DNA of 64,000 nucleotides from NCBI GenBank assembly GCA_013399855.1, contig VXAY01001260.1:981-64980 (forward strand), written 5' to 3'. The notes beneath the pieces are model-generated. The model worked only from the letters and a program-made list of their open reading frames with translations, had not been told where the DNA came from and made no database searches. This document shows positions 40,397-51,500 of the stretch, one piece after another (position 1 is the stretch's first letter; each line of letters starts with the position of its first letter). The DNA comes from Oxyruncus cristatus. Lineage: Eukaryota > Chordata > Aves > Passeriformes > Cotingidae. A program made the translations under genes and the position numbers.

Positions 40397-40687
40397 ACCC
40401 TCCCTGTACCCCCTTTGTAACCGTAGAAGTGTTTAATAGTCCCTTATGTGAAACACTAAGGATTTGCAAAACAGTATTAGCAAACAGACTTGGACTTGAT
40501 GTTGCCAATTAGTGGTATTCTGAAACTACCTGTCACGTAGCCAGCCACGAGATGCATTTGAGAAACCAGTCGTCCGTTTTGCACGGTGAAGTTCCCCGAG
40601 CACGCTCGGCGCAGCAGGTCTCCGGGATGGACTTGGGGCTCAACAGCACTGCTGTGGAACAGGCAAAGCTTCGTAAATCCCTCACCC

Positions 40688-40707
40688 TGGACTGGACTGG
40701 ACTGGAC
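40688..40707. repeat. (TGGAC)4 microsatellite in the 3' UTR
   Basis: Four perfect copies of TGGAC, followed by another T. Likely polymorphic in length. Confidence 0.8.
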
Positions 40708-41132
40708 TTCTGCAAAGACCAGTTAAAGCAGTGGGATGGATCAGCAGGAGCAGCGGTTCTGCCGGCCTGCCCAAGGACACCCCAGTGCTGTGACACGTGG
40801 ACGTCGGTGAGAGGAAGATGGAGCGCTGAAAACTGCACTGAGCCTCTTCCCTGACTGCCACACCTCCATATCAGACGTGCTTTACACCTCCAGGCACCAC
40901 GGGGCACCTCTGTGATTGTACTCACCCACACTAGCAAATGGCTTATTTTTATACTACATTTCCAACTGGAGTCTCTCTCTGTGGACAGGATCCAGAATCA
41001 GAAAAGGACCGATTTATAGTCAACTGGTGCTCAGTACTAAAAACCCCACACAAACCAAACAAAAAAAGGCACAAAAAGTTAGACAAGGCCGATTATGGCA
41101 ATATTTGCAACAGTAGGGATCTGGAAGCACAA

Positions 41133-41138
41133 AATAAA
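41133..41138 (+). terminator. KCTD15: Possible proximal poly(A) signal of KCTD15
   Basis: Canonical AATAAA 737 bases after the stop codon. Use is inferred. Confidence 0.35.
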
Positions 41139-42152
41139 ATGCCATCCACCATCACACAAGGGTCACATAGCCGACGAGGAGCTGTAGCTCCCTTAAAGCC
41201 AGTCTTGTTTTGACACAGAAAAGTTTTGCATCATCCAAGAAACGTGGTTCTGCCAAGCAAGCTCCGCCACCCCTTGTTAATCATTTACTAACCATGTTAA
41301 AAGCCCACAATTAGGAGGAAAGTTTAAGAATTTTGGACAGGCCTAACTCTTTATGGGTCTGGAATTCTTGCAAAGAGCTGTTAAAACCCTGTACTGCCAC
41401 TGCCGGATGAAAGCAGGCCGCCTTTGGTTTAAATTGTTTTATTGTTTTAAATTATTATTAAAATATTAATTCTGTAGCCGCCCTCTATCTGTGTAACTTT
41501 CTCTGTAACAAAGTCAGGGGTCTGCAGAAGGGTCCTGCTACTGCCAGGAATTGGCATCGACTCACAGGGCTTCCTAACTCAGGAGACAGCACCATGTTTG
41601 CAGGTGCGAGGTTATAAATAGCATTCTGCTAAATCCTGTTTATTGCTGTTTAGCATGATTGGGTCCTCAATAACTAATTCATGTGTTAATCACAATTTAG
41701 TTTCTCCCACATTAATTTATAGAATACTGTTGTAGATGCTGAATCTTAATTAAAACTCTTTTTAGATGCCTACATACGGCCGTATAGAACAAGGGAGAGT
41801 ATTAAGTGGTCAGCAGTTCTTCAATGCCAATTGATTGCGATCGGGCAAAATTTAAAAAGTCACATTTAAGACCAATATTTTCAAAAGCGATGAGCTGTAC
41901 TGACTATCCAAGGAACAATCTAGGCAGGGGTCTAATTTTTGGAAAAGGGCTGGATACCTGTCCATGGAAAATCAGACCTCTGCAGGTTTTCTCACCTTGG
42001 TCACCCAACTCAGAAATCTCTAATGGCAATCCTGGCCGGTTGGCCTGCTACCTTAGCAGAACAGTTGAGCAAATCTGTCTACTTTAAGAGTTGTAAAGTT
42101 ATTTTATTTTGTGGTTTTATACTTGTACGACATTCTGAAGTCGCTAGGCATT

Positions 42153-42172
42153 GCCATATTTGAATATATGGC
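42153..42172 (+). other. Potential 3' UTR hairpin
   Basis: GCCATAT (42153-42159) pairs with ATATGGC (42166-42172) across a 6-base loop. It lies in the AT-rich distal 3' UTR and could be a structural RNA element. Confidence 0.35.
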
Positions 42173-42297
42173 ACAACATTCACCTTTGTATGTAAGATAC
42201 CTGTAGAATTGTATATTATACATTTAATATTGTAAAGAACTTAACGTATAATTGTCATGTATTTGTGTATGCACATTTCTTATACAGTACTTCATGC

Positions 42298-42303
42298 CAT
42301 AAA
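42298..42303 (+). terminator. KCTD15: Possible distal poly(A) signal of KCTD15 (CATAAA)
   Basis: A variant signal at the end of the long AT-rich 3' UTR stretch; composition changes soon after. Confidence 0.35.
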
Positions 42304-42325
42304 CATTTCTGTAAAGTAAACGAAC

Positions 42326-43619
42326 AAAAATAAGCACGTAGGGTGGAACACTCACTGTATCTCCCATGTTGTTTGAAAGAGGTGAGAATTTTTGATTGCG
42401 TCTTCTCCAGCGTTTAGCTCCATTCAGCTTGATGTAGCCATGTCTCACAGAAAGAAGAAAAAAAGTCCTTTTATTTATTACTTTCATACATCGAGTTACC
42501 GTTCAGTCCAAAGTATCCTTAACTAATCTGTTCAGGTTCCTGTTTTTCCTGAATCCACCCTGCCCCCCTGACCAGGGTGAGCGGCACTCGAAGCTCTGGC
42601 AGCGCATCCCCTCCGGTTCTTACCTCAGCCAGGGAGGAAAGGGGACCCCTCCCGGGGACATCTGCTCACAAGGGCCCAATCCTGCCCCCGCTGCTCGGGC
42701 CAGGCCTGCCCAGCTCCGCGGGGCTCTCTGCCCGCAGGACCAGGCGCCGAGCACCCGTGGGCAGCTCTCGGGGGGCACCAAGTGGGATGATGCCTCTGGA
42801 GACGTGTCGGACATTGGAAGTATTAGCGGTTGGGTTTTCCTCAGTTTGGTGTTTACCGTACTTCTTTTATGGCTCAGTGAAGCAGCTCCGGTACTTGGGG
42901 CAGCTTTGCTGAGGTGGCACTGGAAAGGGTTCCAGGCTGCGCCAGCCAAGTTAAATGTGAACTTGAGATGGAAAGTTTGAACCATGACATCACAGCATTG
43001 ACTGCAAAATAGCACTAAGGCAAGGAAGACATGTGGAAACAATCACTTTCTTAGAAGAAAAATGCCTTTAAAAAAAAAAAAAAAAGTTAAGCTAGGACAC
43101 GTTCTTTTAGTTAGTAACTTCAGGTCACTTATTTAAAGATTGTTACAGTTTCATTTATATCTTTTTTACTTATTTCCCTGTATTTTTAGGCAGCAATATC
43201 AACGAAAACTGATTTGAATTTTTACTTCTGGCCTTAAACCATAGTAACATAGCTTAATGAAGAACATTGCTCAGCTTGGCTGAGAGAGGTTTTAAAGTGC
43301 CACAGCCACTCCAGCGAGGCCCTGTGTGCAGCCAGCAGATGTTTTTGCTGCGGAGGCCAAGAAGCGTAGCCTGGTTTTTCGCCTAATTCGATTGAACTAA
43401 ACTGCTCTGATTCGCTGTTGCCGAGCACTGACCCCGTGGCCCGACAAACATGAGCCCTCCCGAGCACTTTCTGTGCAGGGCTTGTCTCAGCCCCGCGCTC
43501 CCAGCGCAGACAGAAAGGGAAGGGGAATGTTCTGTTGTGCTTATTGGACTCATCGCCCCCCAGAAAGCGACTGCTGAGTGCGTCCATTCTCTGGACTAAT
43601 GGCACCGAGGTTTGTTGAC
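42326..43619. other. Tail-to-tail intergenic interval with a CpG patch
   Basis: This lies between the estimated 3' end of KCTD15 and the candidate 3' end of the minus-strand TAF4-like gene. It contains the CpG patch at 42550-42790, an A-run at 43070-43085, and a second, weaker CpG-containing stretch at 43365-43560. No coding exon was recognised. Confidence 0.4.
42550..42790. promoter_or_regulatory. Isolated CpG-rich patch
   Basis: About 240 bases of high GC with many CpG (for example AGCGGCACTCG, GCTCCGCGGGG, GGCGCCGAGCACCCG), set in AT-rich DNA about 250 bases beyond the KCTD15 3' end. It may be an orphan CpG island, such as the promoter of an unannotated antisense or non-coding transcript. 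There is no coding evidence. Confidence 0.4.
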
Positions 43620-45388
43620 AATTTTATTAGATGTTTCACAAAGGATAAGAATCAGCACAACAAAACATTGAAGTATTTGGGTTTTAATATTTCTTTGTGG
43701 GTATTCTGTTAATATTTTAATGCAAAAATGTTTTCTGACCAGTGCTTAAGAACTACAAGACAATGTGAAATTCATGTTTGATAAATTAATACTGTATGTC
43801 ACTCGATGTGTTACTTTAGTAAATTGTTTTATTTCTTTACAAAATAAGTACAAATAAGGGAGTATGTTTTCACACAAATTGGGGTATTTACGAGTATGTA
43901 CAGAAATCATCAAAATAACGTAACTCTAATAAACACAAGGCCTTTATAAACAATATGTACAAATTATCAATACATTTAAAACATAACTTTACACTTCCTG
44001 GCCTTAAATACCTTATGAATAATCTTTTGGCTAAATAGCAGCAGTATAAATTTTCTTCTGCTTTTCATAAACCTTAAAAAATAATTAAAACCTTTGTTTT
44101 TAAAACTATTGGACAAATAGTTCTATTTGTGCTTTTGCTATGGTTTCCCATCAAAAAAAAAAAAAAAGTATTGCCTCAAAAAAGTGGCAAGCATAACATA
44201 GTAAAAATGGAAAAGATAAATAAGCAAATGTCTCCCTTCCTTGGTGACTGGTAACACTGTTAAAGTCTGAAATGTTGTGCCCACCTGCCTGTGACTGCTC
44301 CTCTCCGATCCCCATTTAAAAGACCCACACTGACCTCGCTCGGCTTTGGTGTGGGCCCAGAATTCCACTTCAGCAAAGCATTTTAAAAGCATTCCTCCCA
44401 CCTTCTAGCTACTTAGAACTAGTCCTTAGGCTTAAAGCCTGTTCTTGAGCCTCCCTGGACTGGAATCCAAGGCATCGCCACCCCTGGTGGCACCGGGATT
44501 CTCACCAGTCCCTGAGTGGAACTGGCCCCCAAAAACCTTTAGAGTGACTTTAAAAATCCATATAGAATACTCTAAAAATCTTCACTGAACAATACTCTCT
44601 TTTAAAACCACCATTAAACCATACTCTTTGCAATAAATAAATTAACATCTTTTAGAAAATAAAACCCAACTTTGAATCATGTTACTAACCAGCTGCTACA
44701 AATGCACAAAAGGTCGAAGGGGTTTAAAAAACAGCTGGAAGCTAGTCAAGGTAACTCAGCTGAGACCCAAGCACACGGACTTCATACACTTAGGATTTGG
44801 TTCAGCAAATGGCTCAGCAAATGAGCTGTGCAGTAAAAGCAAAAATCCCAAATATATAGAATTTGTGAGAGTGTGCTAGTCTCTTGGCTGTGCAAAAAAC
44901 TGCCGTTATACCTAAGCTAAAACAACACCAGGTATCACCATGGTTAGTGTGGGACAGCGCCAGTAAACGAAGAAGAAAAGCCCAGCACCGCCAGTGAACG
45001 CACAGAACACCAGCCTTGGGCCCAGTCCTGTGACCTGTCCAGTCCTGGCCGGGAGATGGTTTAGGTGAGCCATTGCAGCAGCCTTGCATTTGTGTAACTT
45101 CAACACCAGCTACTTCAGCCTTACCTAAAATGGCCAGATGGAGCAAGACTTGGATGTTGGTTATATCTGTGGAGTTTACATTTTAAAACGTTTTGCACTT
45201 TTTTTTTTTTGTAGTTTTTGTATTTTTTTTTTTTTTTACATAAAGGAAATTTATTGCATGTGTCTGACAATTTTACAAAACAAAATTACTGGAACATTGA
45301 CTTCTGAAAAAAATCGAAGGCACATTAAAATGACAGCTTTCAATGCAAGTTGAGCTTCTGTATGGAGCAATCAGTACAACTGTTGGCT
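43620..45388 (-). other. Candidate 3' UTR of the TAF4-like gene
   Basis: Read on the minus strand, this follows the TAA of the TAF4-like exon. AATAAA on the minus strand occurs at 45388-45393 (overlapping the stop), 45250-45255, 43828-43833 and 43623-43628. The second is 13 bases from a genomic A15 run (T15 at 45223-45237 on plus). The stretch 43620-44160 is AT-rich and resembles a long distal 3' UTR. Which signal is used cannot be decided from sequence. Confidence 0.35.
45250..45255 (-). terminator. Probable proximal poly(A) signal of the TAF4-like gene
   Basis: Minus-strand AATAAA 133 bases downstream of the TAA, followed 13 bases later by a long A tract. Position is good for a short 3' UTR. 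The A tract could also indicate an old retroposition event. Confidence 0.4.
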
Positions 45389-45556
45389 TTATTTAAGCAG
45401 AGCTCGATAGAGCAGGAGAGAATGGCTCATTTCTCGTTCCTGTTCCATGTAGAAGATGAAGTCCCTGAGGTTTACACGTGTTATTTTCTGTCGTGGATAC
45501 TGCCTGGGGGAAGCAGTGCCCAGGCCAGCCTGACTCCCACCAGACACACCGAGACC
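45389..45556 (-). CDS. Terminal coding exon of a TAF4/TAF4B-like TFIID subunit
   Basis: On the minus strand a good acceptor (ttttctttgcag/ggtctc) opens an exon of 55 codons plus TAA in phase 0. Its C-terminal part reads RQKITRVNLRDFIFYMEQER then EMSHSLLLYRALLK. This matches the extreme C-terminus of the TAF4 family, which is part of the conserved TAF4 C-terminal domain that pairs with TAF12 in TFIID. ITRVNLRD and SHSLLLY are as in TAF4; MEQEREM and ALLK are as in TAF4B. The preceding glycine/serine-rich stretch (GLGVSGGSQAGLGTASPRQY) also fits TAF4. There is no stop or frameshift. I found no upstream exon (for example the expected TALAAIGPRKKR block) between 45.6 and 64 kb. Either the last intron is longer than 18 kb, or this is a relic. 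The gene is convergent with KCTD15. Confidence 0.8.
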   Translation of the reverse strand, partial: GLGVSGGSQAGLGTASPRQYPRQKITRVNLRDFIFYMEQEREMSHSLLLYRALLK

Positions 45557-48500
45557 CTGCAAAGAAAACACGGCAAACTTGTAAGTCCTGCAGCAGTGAA
45601 GAGTCCCCTCATACTCAGGTTTACAGCTACTGACTGCTGGATTCTTTTAAACATCTTCAGAGGATTATTGAGCCTCACTCTCAAAATTACATTACATGTG
45701 ATTTTTCTATTATCATTTTTCTTCCTACTGAGTTTTCACGAAATTAACCCGAGTAAAGAGTTCCAGTGCAAACACGTGAGACAACACCTTGTTCACTTCC
45801 AACTCGGGACACATCTGTCCTGTTCTCCTGCTACGGTCGTGTTCCCCGTAGACATATTTGACCAGTTTAAATTCAGGAGCCTTTTGAGGACCAAGCTATT
45901 AGCAGCAGATAAAACCATGTGTGCACCATCCTCCTGCACATCCGAGGACTGGAAACAGGTGAGTGGCATATTGAGCTGTTGCTACTCTGCAGGTGCAGGT
46001 CCCACAAGGGACCCCAGTTCTCTCCTCTGGGTCTGCTGAAGAAAAGGGCTCGGTGTGGGGAGGTTCTCAACTCGAGCAGACAACCAAAAATTCAATAAAA
46101 AGCTCACAAAGACTTGGACATCGTGTGATGACAAAGACAAACATTAGTATACTTGGTTTCTACAGCTATGTGAAATAATTATATATTTTTTTAATCAGTA
46201 TATAGGTAGTGAATTACTGAATACCTCATCCTGGCTTTGTATAAAGAGAGAAAATTCCCAAACTGGGCCCTGAGGATGCTGTGATCTGAACATTTAGAAA
46301 TGGAAAGGACCTAATTACAGCCTCTGCAGTCTCACAGAGTTTAAACTGAAACCTGGTGCACACACACAGTTCTTTTTTCATCTCTAGGAGTCCATTGTTT
46401 TCATTAATTCCAGTTGGTTTGTAGCAAAATAAACTGTTCTAACTTAGAAAAATAAGTTTTAATCTCGAAAAAGATTTAAGCTATTTTTCAGACCTCTACG
46501 ACATCTGGTAAAATTTTCAGCACTTCTAATATCCCCAAATTTACTTCATGCTGCTCAAACCTACCTTTCTTTCCCCAGGAAATACTTATTCTAGGATCTT
46601 GACTCCAGCCATTAAGAATAGAGTGAAGGGTAATTTTACTACTGGAAGGTTGTAGGGGAAGCGTGTGTGGTCTGCTGAGAGCAAGACATGGCACCCTTGT
46701 GTACCACAGTCAGTCAGACTCCTTGCAGAACTGCACCATCCATGTTATTTCTCCTATACCTGCTTATTAAATTACAGCAGTGGGGCAGATCCTGCTCTCC
46801 TGTAACCACAAACACAAAAGGCTTAGTGGAGTGCAGTGAAGGTGGCTCCGCTTGCAGGGAGTAGCGGGAGAAGCCCCCAGTCTTTGAGCACTGTGAGCAT
46901 TTGAGCTGAGGGATTCTGTCCTCCCGTGTGGAGTAGTTTGTGTTAATTAATTGATTGAGCACCGAACCTCCCTGCTCACAGGAAAGCAGCTGCAGGGGCT
47001 GCTCATCCCTGCTGGAGCCAGACACATGCCCAGTGCATAATCCATGTGTTTAGTGGTGCTCCGAGTTCAGCTTTTACACCAAAACACTGCATTCCTGGAA
47101 GAAACAGGATCATTTAAACCCTTAACTCACCGTCTTCCACAAGCTGGAGCAATATGGAACCTTCACCTGCCTCCCAGCTGCCCTCTGACCACACACCCAC
47201 TTTGCCAGGGCTGTGCCCACTCTTTCTAACCCTTCAAGAAACCACTGTGTATGTATTTATTTTAAATCAAGCTGACTCAAAAATATTTTTGCGTCTTCTC
47301 TGTTCCCCACATGGTGCATCTCTCCCCTGCCCACAGTACTACTTATTTCAGGTTCATCCTGACTACAGGACCTGGACAGTGACAAACACACTTGCAAGAA
47401 ATGTGGCCACCTTAATCTCATTAGAAAGCAGTGTCCACAGCATTCTGGACTAGAAGCATCCCACACACACTTACCAAATAGTGTGGTAGGCTAGAGAAAA
47501 GCTAAATAATTTTCCAAATTTTTCTTCATATGAAACTATTTCTTGAGTCAGTTGAGTTACATTTACAGCAAGTAACTGCTCTCTATTTGGACTGAGTAGC
47601 TGGAATTAAGATGTGCCAAGTCACGTTCATTGCTTTGATCACTTGAGATACCGAACTGTTACATAAGAAGAACACAACCCAACGTGCCATCAAGCTGTGC
47701 ATATTGGTAACCAAACCCACGAGCCCATCAGCTACCTGATCATGTTCTGGAGTTGTTTTACAAGATGGAAAAAATCGTAACAATTATTTTAGAAATACAG
47801 AAGCACATCTGTAAGCTGACAGAACACTTATTTATATCTGTCAATATATAATATTGACATATATCATGTCAATCACTAAATTAAAGACCAATTTGTTTAG
47901 TACTGCATGGCACCCAAAATTACTCTGCAGATGCTATATATAAAAAAAAGGAGACTACTAAATGCCACATTTAAATGTATACATGAATTCAAATATAGCT
48001 GAAAATCACGGCCAAGAATAGTGAAATTGAAGTAATTCAGAATTTTCTCAAGAAAAGTCACACATTTTTTATCAGCATGAGAGACTTTTCATTAACCCAA
48101 ACAAACCCTGTGTTGTCTGTATCTATGGCAACTAATCAGAGTTCCACAGATAAAAGCGCTAAGAGAAGAATAAATGGTTGTAAATTGTTTACATCCTCTG
48201 TTTCCTGGCCTGCCACACCCAAGCTGTTCCCAAATCCCACACACACAATTATACATCAATACTAGTTTTTGTATCAGTGAGCTTCTAGTTACAATTTTAG
48301 GAAAACTGAAGACATTGCAGCCATTAAAAACCGCATTTAATTCATATATGAACTCTCTGCCTCTTCATTTTGAGACTGCTCACACACAGGAGTTATGGTG
48401 ACTTCCTGTCCCCTTCCATCCCAGCCTCTCCCACTGCCTCCTCTCCCTTGCTCCTTCAATCCTTCAATTCTGGGACCACAGCAAGTGAGTGGTGACTGCC

Positions 48501-51500
48501 TTGAACTTGGCAGCTGCAAATCCCACAGCAGAGCAAGGAAAGCAGCAGAGAGCAACCAAATCATCTTGTGCTCCACCCGATCCTCACAGGCCTCCAGGGA
48601 GGTGGGTGCAAGGGCCTTTCCCAAGACTGCCCCCCAACTCTTGCTCTCACCAGGACCGAAGAGAAGATCAATCCATGGCAAATCAAATACAGGAGTTTGC
48701 ACCATGGTGCCATGCTCTCCATTAACCTCTAACCCAAGACCTTCCGAAACAGCCGTCTGGCCACTTCAACAGGCTTTAATGCTCTTCAGCACTCCAACAG
48801 CTGATGGGTAGACAGCTCACAATATTTTAAATGAGAGTGTTGGACTGTCAAGCTTAATTCAACTTTTGGAAGCTACTACCTAGCTTGAAATTATGGCTTG
48901 AGAAGAATTAGAGTTATTACTGGTACAGTATAAACATTTTGAAGCAATTCTGAATTTATGTCAGATATGACACAAGATTTGGGCCACCCTTCTCAGCCTG
49001 TTTGCTATTTTCATGATTTTCCTCTGAGAAAACTCATGCTGTTGGCAAAGAGAAATCTAAACAGTTCAGAATAAAACACTGACCAAAGACTTGGTAGATC
49101 ACTAGGTAATATACACCACTGCCACAGAAACACGCTCTCTCAGCGGCAGGGCAGATGTTAAAGCAAATTCTGTGCACAGAGAAGCCAGTGAAGCCTCATT
49201 TCTGACAGCTGTTCCACAGTTCTCTGGTGCTACTTGACCGTTGACCACGGTCAACGTGGCTCCTTTACAGGCTGTTCATCACCTCTTATCTCTCCAGAAA
49301 TACTCGAGTCTGCTGCCCTTCCCCAATCACAAATTCCTCCTGCCTCCCAAGCCTTCTCCCGTCTCAAACTGTCTGCGAATTCCTTCATGGATGGCTCTTC
49401 TCCCATCCTCTCATACGGGTGGGTCCTTCAGGGTGACCCTCCAGGCTCAGGGGCTCCTCAGCCACCCAGGAACGTGTGGCCCCAAGCCAGACGTACCCCA
49501 GAGCTCACAGTGCAGTTCCTCTCTGGTAAGCTCAGCATGTCTCTCTCTCCTGTAGCCAAGCCAACAGTTCACATGGAAGCTGTAGGGACTTAAAATCTCA
49601 AGCTCCTTCCTACCTCTGTCCCCCTTCTGCTGGGCCCCACCACTCCATTTGATCCATATTTCCCAAAAGGTTTAAAGGCTACTGGGAAAGAGGACTCGGA
49701 CAGACACACCTCTTCCAAAATGTTCATGGGCAAACTCCCCCACTGCTCAGAAAGTAGAAGTGTCTTTGAGCATTAAATTACAATAATTGGAACAGCAGGT
49801 GGATGGAAATGAAACCAGGTAACTCCATAAAGTGTGCTGTTCCCTGCTTGAGATAGAAGCGTTTTCATATAAGAAAGCACATGTAATACAAAATCTCCAT
49901 TTATTTTTATAACAACGATTTCTACTGTTGAACAATTAAATCATTTATTTCCCCAAACCTGTGTACCTTCAGCTTTGAATTACAGAGCCGTGGAAATACA
50001 GTACGATATTCTTGTCAGGGAACAGAAAGATAAGGGCAAATAGAAGATTGCATTTAATATTTTATCCCTCCTTCCTTCACCAGAAAACAATTCAGTGCTG
50101 ACATCTCTCCTTTGAACAGAGTCTTGATCTGCAGCTGTTGCTTCTCTGAGAGCCACAGACAAGGCAATAATGATAAAAGATCCGCTGGGTTTCTTCCCAG
50201 GCTACACGGCACATCCTTGTGGCAGACCTGTCTGAGAGTGGGAATCACAGGGCAGCAATTCAAAGCCCGGCTATCTATGGAGTAAAATACATCAGGAATT
50301 CCGCCTCTCCAAGCTCCGTGCACTGCAGAGGAGTGGGAAGATAAGGTATCTATTAGTCTGCTCTGATGAATGAGAGGTCTTGAATCACAAGAAACATTCT
50401 GGAGATATTCTGCAGCAATTATGTTTACTTGCATAAAATGCTATTAGATCTTTGGCTGAGAGGCACATGAAAAACAGGTATAATATTATGTATGATTAGC
50501 TGTCCCACGTAAATTAGGGTTTAATTCAACACCTACTGAGGCTAATAGTAATGATTTCACTGAAACATCCTTAAATTAGGATGCCCCTAAAGTACAGAAA
50601 AGTAATAACTGTTCGTCAGCACCTCAAAGCCTAACAACACTATATGAAATATAATTATATCTATAAAAATACCGTGCATCTTCATATGCACAACATGGTG
50701 GCTTTACAAGTGTCTAGAAAGATTCATCACCAAAAGCTATCATTTAGGCCTTCAGACCAGCAGCATTTACAGGGAGCATTGGATCCCATTCTCCCTTCGG
50801 AAGCTGGTTATTTTCACTCGCCAACATTTTTTACCCTGTACTATTTTAGTGCAACTGTTCCTACAGACTCTGTTTTGGCACTTGTTCACTTGCTACACCC
50901 TTCTGGATGCAAATGCATCTCCTTTCCCCTGGGCACATAAACACACACCTCACCCTGCAGACAAACATCAGAAAAACTGATTTGCACAAGTACTTACAAG
51001 TACTTCAAATACCAACACAATTGCAACATTTCAAAGACAGCATGCAGTAATTTTGAAATTAAGAAATAATAAGGGGAAGGTAAATCATACCAAGTCATGG
51101 ATACAGTGAAAATTTTTTCTTCAGATGTGATCACTTCAGTTTATAATTACCTGATGTTATTTGAACCCAAAGAAATGGGCTGCCATTACAAGCAGAACAC
51201 TTTTTATGTGCCTGCTCTTTGCCTTTATTACACTAAGGCAAGTAACATATGCAAGTATGATAATAAAAAAACCTGCTTTGTAAAGCAGCATCACACCAAA
51301 ATCTTCCAGATGAGGGAACTGGGCATTTATTCCAACCTGATCACTTATTCCTCCCTCTAAGACAGCATTTCTCCCCCAGCTGAATGAGAGCAGGGGCAAA
51401 AAGCAGACTATGAGGCATTTCAGGAAGAAACTAGTTGGGGAGAATCTGCCCCAATGGAAATAAATAATGAAATGAAGTGTAAGGCAGCTATGGGCTATGA

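Larger units (their letters stand above)
40397..42325 (+). other. KCTD15: KCTD15 3' untranslated region
   Basis: Non-coding sequence follows the stop and becomes AT-rich from about 41430, with a low-GC stretch 41640-42320 typical of a vertebrate distal 3' UTR. Features inside are a (TGGAC)4 run at 40688-40707, an AATAAA at 41133-41138 that could serve a short form, a 12-bp palindrome at 41774-41785, a hairpin at 42153-42172 and a variant poly(A) signal CATAAA at 42298-42303. The 3' end is estimated from the last signal and is uncertain by hundreds of bases. Confidence 0.55.

Noticed and set aside
44814..45146. Minus-strand frame with EVAGVEVTQ, considered as the TAF4 MAGVNL motif
   Set aside because: It lies downstream of the terminal exon's stop and similarity ends after five residues.
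45350..46039. 229-codon plus-strand open frame
   Set aside because: It overlaps the TAF4-like exon antisense and continues over its intron; the product has no recognisable domain. It is a shadow of the minus-strand exon.
46488..46694. Minus-strand frame with ...SISWGKKG before a GT, considered as the penultimate TAF4 exon
   Set aside because: The similarity to AIGPRKKRK is only a few basic residues, and the upstream sequence does not match TAF4.
48337..48811. Overlapping frames of 122 and 138 codons on both strands
   Set aside because: Low-complexity proline/serine composition in GC-richer DNA, no domain and no splice context.
50054..50434. Minus-strand frame with SEKQQLQIKTLF, considered as a TAF4 coiled region
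   Set aside because: No consistent alignment to the TAF4 KQKAKE...ELAQ block and no flanking splice sites.
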